Assembly: GCA_031550975.1 (NCBI GenBank)
Contig: JAVBOC010000003.1
Coordinates: 97,689 to 161,688 of the forward strand
DNA: 64,000 bases
Reading direction: 5' to 3'
Source of the DNA: UBA947 sp031550975
Lineage (GTDB): Bacteria; Cyanobacteriota; Vampirovibrionia; Gastranaerophilales; Gastranaerophilaceae
Shown in pieces: positions 50,348-60,700 of the stretch. Both the position numbers and the translations under genes were made by a program. The notes below the pieces were generated by a model that was not told the DNA's origin, did not search any database, and saw only the letters and a list, made by a program, of their open reading frames with translations. The stretch's first letter is position 1. Every line of letters starts with the position of its first letter.

Positions 50348-51163
50348 ATGAAAAGAAAAATTATAACAATAGATGAAAGCAGATGTAACGGATGCGGCAA
50401 TTGTGTGCCGGATTGTCCGGAAGGCGCTCTGCAAATAATTGACGGCAAAGCAAGGCTCATCAGCGACCTTTTTTGCGACGGATTAGGTGCTTGCGTAAAA
50501 GGCTGTCCGACAGGTGCGATGGAAGTCATTGAACGTGAGGCAGAGCCTTATGATGAGTATAAAGTTATGCCAAATATCGTTAAAGGCGGCGAAAACGTAA
50601 TTAAGGCTCACCTTGAGCATTTAAAATCTCACGGCGAAACTAAATTCTACGAACAGGCGCTTGATTATTTAAAACAAAATAACATAGCAGCTCCGCAATT
50701 GAGCGATAGATTGCCTTGCGGTTGTCCTGGGATGATGCAAAAATCAATCCAACGGAACGAAACTCCGGTCACTGACACTTCTAATGTTGAATTGACTTCA
50801 GAACTCAGCAACTGGCCTATTCAGCTTCGCCTGTTGAATCCTAATGCACCATATTTAGAGAATGCTGATTTGGTAATCGCTGCTGATTGTACCGCGTTTT
50901 CTTACCCGGATTTCCACAGAAAATTCTTAAAGAATAAAGTTTTAATAATCTTCTGCCCGAAATTAGATGACACACTTGAGGGTTATGTGGACAAGCTCAC
51001 CGAGATTTTTAAGACCAAAAACATCAAGTCTGTTTCTATCGTGCATATGGAAGTTCCGTGCTGCGGCGGGGTGGAAATGGTAGTAACAGAGGCAATGCAG
51101 AGAGCACAAAAGAATATTATTATAAAAGATTACACAGTATCAATAGAAGGTAGATTAATATAA
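50348..51163 (+). CDS. 4Fe-4S ferredoxin-domain protein, frdX-like, in the hcp operon
   Basis: 271 residues. The N-terminus has two cluster motifs (CNGCGNCVPDCPEGAL, then CDGLGACVKGCPTGAM), the second with the first Cys pair altered to C-x4-C. The C-terminal domain contains PCGCPG and a Cys pair in VPCCGG and probably binds another cofactor. AGGAG sets the ATG at 50348; the frame is open further upstream but crosses the operator region. Genes of this type accompany hcp in HcpR regulons and may supply electrons to Hcp. The hcp ATG follows after 32 bases. Confidence 0.85.
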   Translation: MKRKIITIDESRCNGCGNCVPDCPEGALQIIDGKARLISDLFCDGLGACVKGCPTGAMEVIEREAEPYDEYKVMPNIVKGGENVIKAHLEHLKSHGETKFYEQALDYLKQNNIAAPQLSDRLPCGCPGMMQKSIQRNETPVTDTSNVELTSELSNWPIQLRLLNPNAPYLENADLVIAADCTAFSYPDFHRKFLKNKVLIIFCPKLDDTLEGYVDKLTEIFKTKNIKSVSIVHMEVPCCGGVEMVVTEAMQRAQKNIIIKDYTVSIEGRLI

Positions 51164-51195
51164 AAGTTAAAGCTTAAAAGTAAAGGAGAAAAATA

Positions 51196-52731
51196 ATGGA
51201 AAATAAAATGTTTTGTTTTCAATGTGAACAAACAGCGGGCGGCAAAGGCTGTACAATGCACGGTGTTTGCGGGAAGTCAGCAGATATCTCAAACCTGCAG
51301 GATGAATTGACAAGTTCGTTAATCAAACTCGCAAATGTATGTGAAAAGACACCAGAAAATACCTGCATCCTTGTAGATGGATTGTTTACAACGATTACCA
51401 ACGTAAACTTTGATGGGAATTCAATCCAAATGCTAATAGATGAAGCCGTTGGAAAAGCTGATAAATGTGATTTTGACATACAGACTGTATGGGATTGTAA
51501 CGAGGATCTTCGTAGCTTAAAATCTTTGATTTTATTCGGCTTAAAAGGTGTTGCGGCTTATGCTCACCACTCAAGAATGTTGGGCTACACCGATAAAGAT
51601 GTGAATGATTTTATCTTTGAAGCTTTAAGGGCACTTTCAAAAGAATTGTCAGCAGACGAACTGCTTGGTCTTGTTCTAAAAACAGGCGAAATCAACTTGA
51701 AATGCATGGAGCTTCTTGACAAAGCCAATACTGAAACATACGGCAACCCCGAACCGACAAAGGTTACGACTAACATTGAAAAAGGACCTTTCATTGTGGT
51801 AACAGGACACGATTTAAAGGACTTGGCGCTTCTTTTAGAACAAACAAAAGACAAAGGAGTAAATATTTACACTCATGGTGAAATGCTTCCTTGTATGGCA
51901 TATCCTGAGTTGAAAAAGTATCCGCATTTAAAAGGTAACTTCGGTACGGCTTGGCAGAACCAACAAAAAGAATTTGACAACCTTCCGGGTGCAATTTTGT
52001 TCACAACAAACTGTATCATGCCTGTTAAAGAAAGCTACGGCGACAGAGTTTTCACGACTTCTGTTGTTCAATACCCAGGCTGCAAACACATCGGTGCCGA
52101 CAAAGATTTTACACCGGTAATTGAAAAAGCGCTTGAACTTGGCGGCTACCTTGAAGACCAAAAAATGACCGGGATTAACGGCGGAGATGTTTTAACTGTC
52201 GGATTTGGACACAACACAGTTTTATCAGTTGCTGACAAAGTAATTGACGCTGTCAAAACAGGTGCTCTAAAACACATCTTCTTAGTTGGCGGATGCGACG
52301 GGGCAAAACCGGGTAGAAACTACTACACAGAGTTCGTTAAACAAACACCTTCCGATACGCTCGTTTTAACCCTTGCTTGCGGAAAGTTCAGATTTAACGA
52401 TCTTGATCTTGGCGACATTGGCGGAATCCCAAGACTGCTTGATATGGGACAATGTAACGACGCATACAGTGCGATTAAAGTTGCAGTTGAGTTATCAAAA
52501 GCTTTCAATTGCAGCGTAAACGACTTGCCTCTATCTTTGGTTCTTTCCTGGTATGAACAAAAAGCGGTTTGTATTTTGTTAACGCTGCTCTACTTAGGAA
52601 TAGAAAATATCAGACTTGGGCCAACATTACCCGCATTTGTATCTCCAAATGTTTTGAATATTCTAGTTGACAAATTCAAAATCCAGCCCATTACTACCCC
52701 GGAAAATGACTTGAGAACGCTCTTAGGTTAG
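51196..52731 (+). CDS. hcp: Hybrid cluster protein (hydroxylamine reductase)
   Basis: 511 residues. The N-terminal cluster motif is CFQCEQTAGGKGCTMHGVC (C-x2-C-x8-C-x5-C), the class I pattern for a [4Fe-4S] cluster. Hybrid-cluster ligands are visible in GHD, HGEMLPCMAYPELK, TTNCIMP, YPGCKHI, GGCDG and LACGKFRFN. Hcp reduces hydroxylamine in vitro and nitric oxide physiologically, protecting against nitrosative stress. AAAGGAG precedes the ATG. Last gene of the operon, followed by a strong terminator. Confidence 0.96.
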   Translation: MENKMFCFQCEQTAGGKGCTMHGVCGKSADISNLQDELTSSLIKLANVCEKTPENTCILVDGLFTTITNVNFDGNSIQMLIDEAVGKADKCDFDIQTVWDCNEDLRSLKSLILFGLKGVAAYAHHSRMLGYTDKDVNDFIFEALRALSKELSADELLGLVLKTGEINLKCMELLDKANTETYGNPEPTKVTTNIEKGPFIVVTGHDLKDLALLLEQTKDKGVNIYTHGEMLPCMAYPELKKYPHLKGNFGTAWQNQQKEFDNLPGAILFTTNCIMPVKESYGDRVFTTSVVQYPGCKHIGADKDFTPVIEKALELGGYLEDQKMTGINGGDVLTVGFGHNTVLSVADKVIDAVKTGALKHIFLVGGCDGAKPGRNYYTEFVKQTPSDTLVLTLACGKFRFNDLDLGDIGGIPRLLDMGQCNDAYSAIKVAVELSKAFNCSVNDLPLSLVLSWYEQKAVCILLTLLYLGIENIRLGPTLPAFVSPNVLNILVDKFKIQPITTPENDLRTLLG

Positions 52732-52750
52732 TTTTCACTTATTCACAAAG

Positions 52751-52777
52751 TCCGGACAGACGTCCGGATTTTTTTTT
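52751..52777 (+). terminator. Terminator of the ferredoxin-hcp operon
   Basis: TCCGGAC (52751-52757) and GTCCGGA (52762-52768) form a 7-bp stem with loop AGAC, followed by nine T. Confidence 0.9.
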
Positions 52778-53108
52778 ATTCTCCGATAGCATTAACGCCG
52801 ATACTAAATAATGCCAGCACAATTGAGCCGAAGAAAGCACTCCAAAAACCCTCGACTTCAAATCCCGGTGAAATCGCACCAGCCAGCATTAGCAAAAGCG
52901 CGTTAATAACCAATGTAAAAAGCCCCAGGGTAACAACATTTATAGGCAGAGTCAGCAGCATAACTAAAGGTTTGATAAAAACGTTTATTAAACCAATAAT
53001 AACGGCAACAAACATTGCCGCCAAGAAGCTGTCCACTTCAATTCCCGGGATTACCCAAGATACAAATACAATTCCTAAAGCAAAACATAACCATTGTAAA
53101 AAAAACAT
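52776..53108 (-). CDS. Phage-holin-family (superfamily IV) membrane protein
   Basis: 110 residues, almost all in four hydrophobic helices: MFFLQWLCFALGIVFVSWVI, FLAAMFVAVIIGLINVFIKP, GLFTLVINALLLMLAGAI and SAFFGSIVLALFSIGVNAI. This is the 4-TMS holin family, common in cyanobacteria and elsewhere as a chromosomal protein with unproved role. AAGGAG sets the start at 53108. No phage genes are nearby. Confidence 0.85.
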   Translation of the reverse strand: MFFLQWLCFALGIVFVSWVIPGIEVDSFLAAMFVAVIIGLINVFIKPLVMLLTLPINVVTLGLFTLVINALLLMLAGAISPGFEVEGFWSAFFGSIVLALFSIGVNAIGE

Positions 53109-53236
53109 TGCACACTCCTTAATTTTAAAATTGATTATGTGCAAAATATTTTTTCAAAACATCCCTCTTTTAGTCAATATTTACTCAATTAAAAAAATAT
53201 GATACAATAATTTGGATTAGAGATTGGGAGTGTAAA

Positions 53237-53548
53237 ATGGAAGTTAAAAAGAGCTTGGACGGGACAGCTGTTGAAGTTTCACTGGTTGGACGTCTTGACA
53301 CGCTTACGGCACCTGAGGTTCAGGTTAAATTATTAGCGCTAATCAGAGATATTGAGAAACTAATTTTGGACTTCTCCCAGCTGGAATATCTCTCCAGCGC
53401 TGGGTTGCGCGTATTGCTTTTGATGCAGAAACGAATGAGTGCACAAGGTAAAATGCGGCTAATAAATGTAAATTCGTCAATCATGGAAGTTTTTGAAATG
53501 ACCGGCTTCAATAATATCTTATGCATTGAAAATCAAGAAAGCGAGTAG
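53237..53548 (+). CDS. STAS-domain anti-anti-sigma factor-like protein
   Basis: 103 residues: VEVSLVGRLDTLTAPEVQVK, LILDFSQLEYLSSAGLRVLL with the phosphorylatable Ser in LSSAGL, and NVNSSIMEVFEMTGFNNIL. It is the binding partner of a HATPase kinase in partner-switching systems, and the next gene encodes a phosphatase with such an ATPase domain. A promoter TTTACT/TACAAT with 17-base spacing and GGGAG before the ATG are visible. Confidence 0.92.
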   Translation: MEVKKSLDGTAVEVSLVGRLDTLTAPEVQVKLLALIRDIEKLILDFSQLEYLSSAGLRVLLLMQKRMSAQGKMRLINVNSSIMEVFEMTGFNNILCIENQESE

Positions 53549-53552
53549 ACAA

Positions 53553-55880
53553 TTGTTAAACACCATTAAATCCAAAATTGTTTTAGTTTTAATGTTTATC
53601 ATTTTGATATTGGGCGTTTTGATGTTTATTTTGTCATCAGACACATACAGTAAATATCAAAACCTAAAAATCGATCAGACTAATGCTCTGGTAGCTTCTG
53701 AAGCCGAGCAGATTAACAAATCCATTATCCAAATCGAAAAAAATGCCATTGATCTCGCGCTTCAGGGTGAAGTTTTCTATAGAACCAAAAGTTCTCCTGA
53801 GAGCATGAAAAAAATGATTATGCGCAATTTTGAATCCTCGACTGCTGCTCTTGGAGGCGGGGTTTGGTTTGAACCATACGTAATAGATCCTGCCAAAGAA
53901 AGAGTTTGCTTTTATGCCTACAAAAAAGGCGGGAAAGTCGTATATGAGCCTAAGTACGAAACTCCTGAATACAACTACCCGAAACACAACTGGTACATCA
54001 CAACCAAAAAACATTCACTAAAAAAAGATGCCTTGGTGTGGACGCCGCCATATACAGACAACGCCGGGTCTAATGCTTTGATGACAACCGTTGGAGTGGG
54101 GATATTTGATGCAAATAACAAATTTGTCGGAATGTCCACTGTAGATTGGGAAATAGAATTGCTTGTCGAAGAGATTTCTCAAATCAAGCCGACCCCTAAC
54201 AGTTTCACGCTTATGGCCGATCCTGCAAATGACTTTATAGTAGTTCTAACAGATGAAAGTGTTAAAGAAACCCCCGTCGGCAAATCTCTTAAAACAATTC
54301 CCTGGCTAAAGGACAATATTTCTAACGAAAGTCAATTTAAATATAATGGCGTGAAGTACTTGTCTTTCCAGAAAAAACTTGCAAATGGGGTTATTCTCAT
54401 TGTTAACACGCCTAAAGATGAACTTTTTGAGGAAATTAACAATAGTATGAGAGTCATGGCGGGAATTATGCTGCTCTCTGTGTTGTTGGTTTTCTACTCA
54501 ATGTACCGTCTTTTAAATCATCTTATAAGCAAACCCGTCGTGTATCTGTCTAAAAAAGCAATAGAAATAGGTGCAGGCAATCTTGATGTACAGGTTGAAT
54601 TGCACACAAGAGACGAGTTTACAACACTTGCTGATTCATTTAACAAAATGACTCAGGATATTAAAGACTATACCCAAAATATCAAATCAATAACCGCTGA
54701 AAAAGAGCGTATCTCGACCGAGCTTGATATCGCAAGAGATATTCAATCTTCAATGATCCCATCTATATTCCCTCCTTTTCCTGACCGCTCAGAATTTGAC
54801 ATTTATGCTTCTATGATTCCTGCAAAAGCAGTCGGTGGCGACTTTTATGACTTCTTCTTCATTGATAAAGATCACTTGGCAATAGTAATCGCTGACGTTT
54901 CTGACAAAGGGGTTCCTGCGGCATTGTTCATGATGATTGCAAAAACCTTAATCAAAAACTACGCTCAGCTTAATTTAAGTCCGGGACAAATCTTTGAGAA
55001 AACAAACTTGCAATTGTGCGAGAACAATGACCTTAATATGTTTGTAACGGCTTTTTTGGGGATTTTAAACATCTCTAACGGCGAATTTGTATATGCAAAT
55101 GCCGGCCACAATCCGCCGCTTATAAAAAGACATAACGAGTCATTTAAACCGCTTGAAGTTCAGCCGTTTTTCGTTCTTGGCGGAGTTCCCGTTGTAGAAT
55201 ATAGAGAAGGTAAAATTAATCTCGGTGAGAACGATACAATATTTATGTATACCGACGGGGTTACTGATGCCGAAAACCCACAGTCGCAATTCTTCGGCAT
55301 AGAGAAGCTTATTGAGACTCTAAACAACTCAACATATACAAACATGCAAGATCTTATCGGTGAGATAAATTATATTGTAAACAGCTTCGCTGCAGGTGAA
55401 CCGCAAAGCGATGACATGACTATGCTTGCGATGCATTACTGCAAGAAGACAGGCGCTTACATAACAACAGAGAAAACTTTTGATGCTGATGTTAAATATT
55501 TACCTGAGGTAATGGGATTTGTGAGCCAAGAACTTGAAAACATACCTAAAAATATTTCACCTAAAATAATCACTCAACTTGAATTGTCCGTGGAAGAAAT
55601 TTTTGCAAATATTGTTTCTTATGCATATCAAGAAAACGATAAAGGCAAAATCAAAATACAGATTTTAACTTTAGAAGAAGACGACGTTGCAATACGTATT
55701 TCTGATTCAGGCATTCCATATAACCCGCTGGACACAGACGCCCCTGATACGAGCCTAAACCTATACGACCGTAAAGTCGGCGGACTGGGAATCTTTATTG
55801 CAAAACAAAACACAGACATACTTCAATACGACTATATCAACGGCCAAAACATTTTGACTCTGATAAAGAGGATTGGCTAA
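53553..55880 (+). CDS. Sensor PP2C phosphatase (RsbU/SpoIIE type) fused to an RsbW-like ATPase
   Basis: About 775 residues. Order: transmembrane helix (VLVLMFIILILGVLMF), extracytoplasmic Cache-like sensor (about 35-290), second helix (VMAGIMLLSVLLVFYSMYRL), HAMP, PP2C/SpoIIE domain (about 420-630: KAVGGDFYDFFFI, IADVSDKGVPAALFM, YANAGHNPPL, FMYTDGVTDAEN, QSDDMTM), and a C-terminal HATPase (LELSVEEIFANIVSYAYQEN, IRISDSGIPYNPLDT, GGLGIFIAKQN). It should dephosphorylate the neighbouring STAS protein and perhaps also bind or phosphorylate it. The start is a TTG: 53553 after the STAS stop, or 53526 inside it. Confidence 0.88.
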   Translation: MLNTIKSKIVLVLMFIILILGVLMFILSSDTYSKYQNLKIDQTNALVASEAEQINKSIIQIEKNAIDLALQGEVFYRTKSSPESMKKMIMRNFESSTAALGGGVWFEPYVIDPAKERVCFYAYKKGGKVVYEPKYETPEYNYPKHNWYITTKKHSLKKDALVWTPPYTDNAGSNALMTTVGVGIFDANNKFVGMSTVDWEIELLVEEISQIKPTPNSFTLMADPANDFIVVLTDESVKETPVGKSLKTIPWLKDNISNESQFKYNGVKYLSFQKKLANGVILIVNTPKDELFEEINNSMRVMAGIMLLSVLLVFYSMYRLLNHLISKPVVYLSKKAIEIGAGNLDVQVELHTRDEFTTLADSFNKMTQDIKDYTQNIKSITAEKERISTELDIARDIQSSMIPSIFPPFPDRSEFDIYASMIPAKAVGGDFYDFFFIDKDHLAIVIADVSDKGVPAALFMMIAKTLIKNYAQLNLSPGQIFEKTNLQLCENNDLNMFVTAFLGILNISNGEFVYANAGHNPPLIKRHNESFKPLEVQPFFVLGGVPVVEYREGKINLGENDTIFMYTDGVTDAENPQSQFFGIEKLIETLNNSTYTNMQDLIGEINYIVNSFAAGEPQSDDMTMLAMHYCKKTGAYITTEKTFDADVKYLPEVMGFVSQELENIPKNISPKIITQLELSVEEIFANIVSYAYQENDKGKIKIQILTLEEDDVAIRISDSGIPYNPLDTDAPDTSLNLYDRKVGGLGIFIAKQNTDILQYDYINGQNILTLIKRIG

Positions 55881-55905
55881 AGAACGCTGCATGCCCAATA
55901 ACAGT

Positions 55906-55934
55906 TTGTTACAATGTCCGTTTTATGCTAAATT
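55906..55934 (+). promoter_or_regulatory. Promoter of tpsB
   Basis: TTGTTA (55906-55911) and TAAATT (55929-55934, with an extended TG) are 17 bases apart; the GTG start follows after six bases. Confidence 0.65.
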
Positions 55935-55940
55935 AGTAGG

Positions 55941-57692
55941 GTGAGGAAATGGCTGGTAATAACTATTTTAATATTAAACACAGGGTTCGCATGCGCGAGT
56001 GATGTTAATAACCCTGCAGTCATTAATAAGCAAAATACTGAACGACTAAGAGAGCTGGAGCTTGAGCGCAAATTTATCCATAGTGCGCCCGGAGAAGTTA
56101 AGAGCGTTCAAGAAGAATTAGAACGACTGAAGGGCGTAGCAAGCACAGAGCAAACTATTACAAGCCCTCAATTTAGGTTGAATGATATTGTCTTTGAAGG
56201 AAATACCGTTTATAAGAGTAATAAATTAAAAAGTTTTGCTGTAAGTATTTTGGGAGAAGAAGTCCGGCTTGAAAACATTCTCGCCTACACAAATTTCTTA
56301 ACCCAGTTTTATCAAGAAAACGGATACTTGACATCATACGCATACATTCCCGAACAAGAAATCGGTGAAGACGGTATTGTTAAGATTTGCATAGTTGAAA
56401 GCAAGGTCAAGAGCAAGAAAATCGTTGGAAATCACTGGGGCAGAACAGCTTATTATGAAAACTTTGCACTCTCCGGACGCAATTTGAATGAAGGCAGCGT
56501 TTTTAACGTCAGACAAATGCAAGGCGCATTAAAAACACTCAATCGCGAATCATGGGTTCAAAGCGGAGTTTTTATTGAGCAAGAACCGGGCGATAATGAC
56601 GTCGTAATAGGCCTTGATGTAGCCGAAAGATTCCCTGTTAAATTTGACTTAAACGTAGACGACTTTGGCTACAAAAGTTCGGGACAACACAGAACAGGAC
56701 TTATATTAGGGATGGATAACCTCACAGGGTTTGGCGACAAGGCATACGGAGGCACAATTCTCTCTAAAGGTATGGCAGGCGCGTTAGCAGGATACCAAAT
56801 ACCCATAAACAAATATGGCACAAAATTAGCATATAACTATTCCAAGTCAGTTATTCAACCGAATGGAATGCTAAGAGTCCTCGGGCTAAGAGGGGAAGCA
56901 AGAACGCATTCTATCGGGCTTATTCATCCGCTTGTGAATAACTTGACCACAGAAGTCAATGCCCTTTTTAGTTTTGATTTTATGAGCTCCAGAACTGATC
57001 TTAAGGCGATTGATTTGACTTTGTCCGATTATAATTTAAGGATTGCAAGGACGGGTCTGAATTTCACGCACGATGACCGAAGCGGCAGATGGCTCGGCTC
57101 CATGGGCGCTGATTTTGGAATAGACGGATTGGGTGCAACAAGAAACAGAAAGGTTGGACCACAAAGCACTTTTTATAAATTCACAAGCGGACTCACTCGC
57201 GTTCAGCTGCTCCCAAAAGATATGATGGCCATTGCAAGAATCAACGGACAATATTCTCCTCAGGCACTTTACACGACTGAACAGATGTATCTTGGCGGCG
57301 CATACTCTATGCGCGGCTATGACCCGTCTACATTATTGGGAGATTATGGAGTGAACGGCTCATTCGAACTGCGAGCGCCAATTCCGTTCCTAAAACGTAT
57401 CTTGCCTGAAAAAATGAAATTTATAGACGAGAAATTACGCATAGCGCCGTTCTATGACTGGGGCTATGTAAAAGAAAACAAGAACGTTTATAATTATCCG
57501 AAAAACTTTATACACAGTGCTGGTGTTACGCTATATATATATTTATGTGACGCTTTCACCGCTCAAATAGGTGTTGGCTTTCCTATAGGGAGTAAAAAAT
57601 ACGGCGAGAACGCTGCTAAAATATTCTTTTCAGTAAACACAGAAATAGACAAACTTTTACTCAAACCGAAAAAACGGGATGAAAAATTATAG
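55941..57692 (+). CDS. tpsB: Two-partner secretion outer-membrane transporter (ShlB/FhaC family)
   Basis: 583 residues with a signal peptide (WLVITILILNTGFACAS) on a GTG start. A short coiled coil precedes two POTRA domains (about 70-145: FRLNDIVFEGNTVYKSNKLK; about 150-225: KSKKIVGNHWGRTAYYE). The 16-strand barrel follows, with the conserved loop-6 motif GAYSMRGYDPSTLLGDYG. It should export the haemagglutinin-like protein encoded convergently downstream. A TANNNT hexamer six bases before GTG predicts a leaderless message. Confidence 0.93.
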   Translation: MRKWLVITILILNTGFACASDVNNPAVINKQNTERLRELELERKFIHSAPGEVKSVQEELERLKGVASTEQTITSPQFRLNDIVFEGNTVYKSNKLKSFAVSILGEEVRLENILAYTNFLTQFYQENGYLTSYAYIPEQEIGEDGIVKICIVESKVKSKKIVGNHWGRTAYYENFALSGRNLNEGSVFNVRQMQGALKTLNRESWVQSGVFIEQEPGDNDVVIGLDVAERFPVKFDLNVDDFGYKSSGQHRTGLILGMDNLTGFGDKAYGGTILSKGMAGALAGYQIPINKYGTKLAYNYSKSVIQPNGMLRVLGLRGEARTHSIGLIHPLVNNLTTEVNALFSFDFMSSRTDLKAIDLTLSDYNLRIARTGLNFTHDDRSGRWLGSMGADFGIDGLGATRNRKVGPQSTFYKFTSGLTRVQLLPKDMMAIARINGQYSPQALYTTEQMYLGGAYSMRGYDPSTLLGDYGVNGSFELRAPIPFLKRILPEKMKFIDEKLRIAPFYDWGYVKENKNVYNYPKNFIHSAGVTLYIYLCDAFTAQIGVGFPIGSKKYGENAAKIFFSVNTEIDKLLLKPKKRDEKL

Positions 57693-57697
57693 GATAT

Positions 57698-57739
57698 AAA
57701 GTAAAAAACCCCGGGTCTGTAACTCAGGGTTTTTACTTT
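57698..57739. terminator. Bidirectional terminator between tpsB and tpsA
   Basis: AAAGTAAAAAACCC (57698-57711) pairs with GGGTTTTTACTTT (57727-57739) across a 15-base loop. It ends both convergent genes. Confidence 0.75.
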
Positions 57740-57750
57740 ATAATATTTTA

Positions 57751-60700
57751 TTATCTAAAGATATTATAGCCAGGCATCTTCGGTATTGAACCGTTGACTC
57801 TACCCAGGGATCTATAGAAAGTGAACATTACTTTGTTATCTAGCTCTGAATCGCCATGACGTACAACAGTCCATTGCCCCCATTTTCCGTTTTCTTTCTC
57901 CGCTGCTGTAAATTCAAAGTAAGAAGCCAATTCATTAAATTTAACGTCATTTACTATTACATTATTAACGCTTGAATAAATCACATCAGCTGAAACCAAC
58001 ATATCTGACAAGTATAAATTACCAATCAAGTTAGTGCTATACATTCCTAGATACGCCTTGCGTGTGCCGGCCCCGGAAGCAGTAAGGTCTAATTTTATGT
58101 TTCCTTTGATTTGACTAGGAGCATAGTAGCCACCAGCATTCAAAGTATCAAGCGTCGAAATATAGTCGCGATCTTCGTCAAAGCGTTGTTTTTGAGGAGA
58201 ACCTTCGGCTCCACTGGACAGCGACATATAGTAGTGAGTTGTATAATCGGTTGTTCTGCCATTTCTATATATGTTATCAAAGAAATCGCCTTGGTAATCC
58301 CAAGTAGAATAACCACTAATTTGTATCTGTGTATCATTGCTGCCCACAATGTTTATATTACCAGTATAATTAGCACCGTCTATAGTTATTTCCTCAGGCG
58401 AAGAAATCTTCAAGGTATTGTATTTTAAATCAGTTGATAAAAGGTCGTTTAGTCTTACAGAATTGCTTACATAATCTTCTCTTACATCTTCTCTATATCC
58501 ACCCCCATCAAGAGGAACAAATCCGTATGAAGAAGGGTAGCTTACGCCGCCTCCGCTGATGCTCAAGTTGGTTTTACCGTTTAGCACGCCGCCATCAATT
58601 GTTATGCTTGAGTTTGCACTTGTACCCCAAATCTCAACCTTGTCATACCCTTTCGAGTCAAAAGGAGTACCAGAAGGCGGGAAAGGATAACTTGTGTCAT
58701 TGTAATCAACAATCTTGTCTTCTGTAACAATCTTAGTGTGCGGGCTGTAGTACCAAGTTCTACCATCCTTAATAAGCACGGCATCAACCGGTTTTGGTTC
58801 GGTCGGAGTTCCGCCTTCGGCTACCGGCTCAGCCACACCTGCGATGGTACCATTAAGGTACTCAATAACACGGTTGCTTGGAATAATTTCGGTAAATTCG
58901 ATATGCGTAACCGGCTTACCGTCTTTAATAATATCATTGCCGTCTCTATCCTTGATTGGAACAGGAACGCCGCCTTTTACATTCTCTACAAGCCACGTAA
59001 TAACCAGATTACCGCTTCCAGTAATCTTTATATCTCTAATTAATTTACCATCCGCACTTGAAGATGTACTGTGTTCAGTAACTTCCAAAGTCGTATCGAC
59101 TTTCGGCGCTATGCCCTTACCAAATGTAGACGCAGTCAGGTTTTTGGAAATACAGTCACCAACATATATTGATGCTCCATCTCCATTTGTTGTTAGCGTA
59201 GAGTTTAAAACATTGCCGTTTGTAATATCTATCCTTGATTCATTTCCACTTGTCGTGAGTGTGGAAGTTGAGATATCACTACCTGAAATGCCGATCGAAG
59301 ATCCGCTTTCCTGCGTTGTGAATGTGGATTTTACAATATTGCTACCCGTAACATTTATTGGTGACTTGTCACCCAATGTATTAAACTTGGAGTTTGTCAG
59401 TGTAGAACTTTCAGCACTAATAGACGCAGTAGGTGCATTTTTTGCAGTCTTAACGGTTGTGTTTAAGATAGCAGAATCCTTGAATATAATCTCGCTGCTT
59501 CTACCGTTCATTTTTATATCTCTATCAGGAATGTTTGCATCTATAACATCCGGTATTATACTACCAGCAGTTATTTTTGAGTTTTTAATATTAGAACCAT
59601 CAAAAATTATTTTGTTTGTTCTAGCGACGTTTTCAGAGTTAACAACGATTGACTCCTCACTCAAATTGACATTCATTTTGTCAAAAACACCCTTAAATGT
59701 GGAGACAATACCTGAGCCAAAAATATTGACAGTCAAGCCTTTATTCACTACCACTCTGCCTTTGGCATCTATTTTGTTGCCTATAATATTAACTTCTCTT
59801 GTCGCTACTCCTTCTTGATTTGTAATAACCCAAACATCCTTCTGGGTTCTCACACCATCTTTATCAACCTCAGTTATAGTTCTGAGTTCAGGCACCCCGG
59901 TAACAGTAGCGGTACCGCTGCCAAACACATGCATTGTAGAGTTTGAGAAATATGAATTTTCGGCATATAGCCCGTCAATTGCAGAATCGTCCTGTGCCCC
60001 CAGTCTTCCAATCCATATATTTGATGATATGACATCAGAATTAAGGATATTAACATTTGCCGCGTGTATGCCTGCCTTGCTTTGTAATCTACTGTTTGTA
60101 ATATTAACTGTATCAGCATAAATGGAAGCAAGTTCGCCTTTTTTAACTCCACTTAAAATCATATTGTTTAAAGTAACAGAACCACCTTCTGATAAGATAT
60201 AAGGTGCTGTTAACTTTGATGAATCTATTATAATATTTGCCTCATCACCGGAGAAAAATTGAACTCCTGCAAGATTTGAGCCATACGCAGAAATCAGTGC
60301 TCCGCTGCCTATTGCACTATTTTCAATAATCGAATTTTTAATTAATGTCTGTTTTTTCAAATTGGACGAGTCAATTGTAATTTTTGAATCATCACCGCCT
60401 GCTTTTAAGGTAGAATTTGCAATATTTGACGCAATAGTTACACCTTTTGCTGTTAATGCGTCAGATTTGACCACTATGCTTGAGTCAATACCATCAACCT
60501 CAACTCGCGCATAACCGGTACGTGAACTATTAAGAATGATTTCTGCTGAATCTCCAAGAGCAGAAACTGTTATAGGTGTTTTAGCACCCGACGAGATTAT
60601 TGAGTCAATAATCTCTATCTTTGAAGGCGTCCCGGCAGGATTTGAGCCAATTATTGTACCCGGCAGGATACTCCCGATCATAGCGTTTGTTCTTGAGGTT

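Noticed and set aside
52776..53108. Prophage remnant based on the holin-family protein
   Set aside because: No other phage gene lies nearby, and this 4-TMS family is a common chromosomal protein.
58844..59818. A 324-codon open frame on the plus strand opposite tpsA
   Set aside because: It has a repetitive hydrophobic composition that mirrors the repeat codons of the beta-helix gene and no ribosome site. The minus-strand protein has a signal peptide, TPS domain and promoter.
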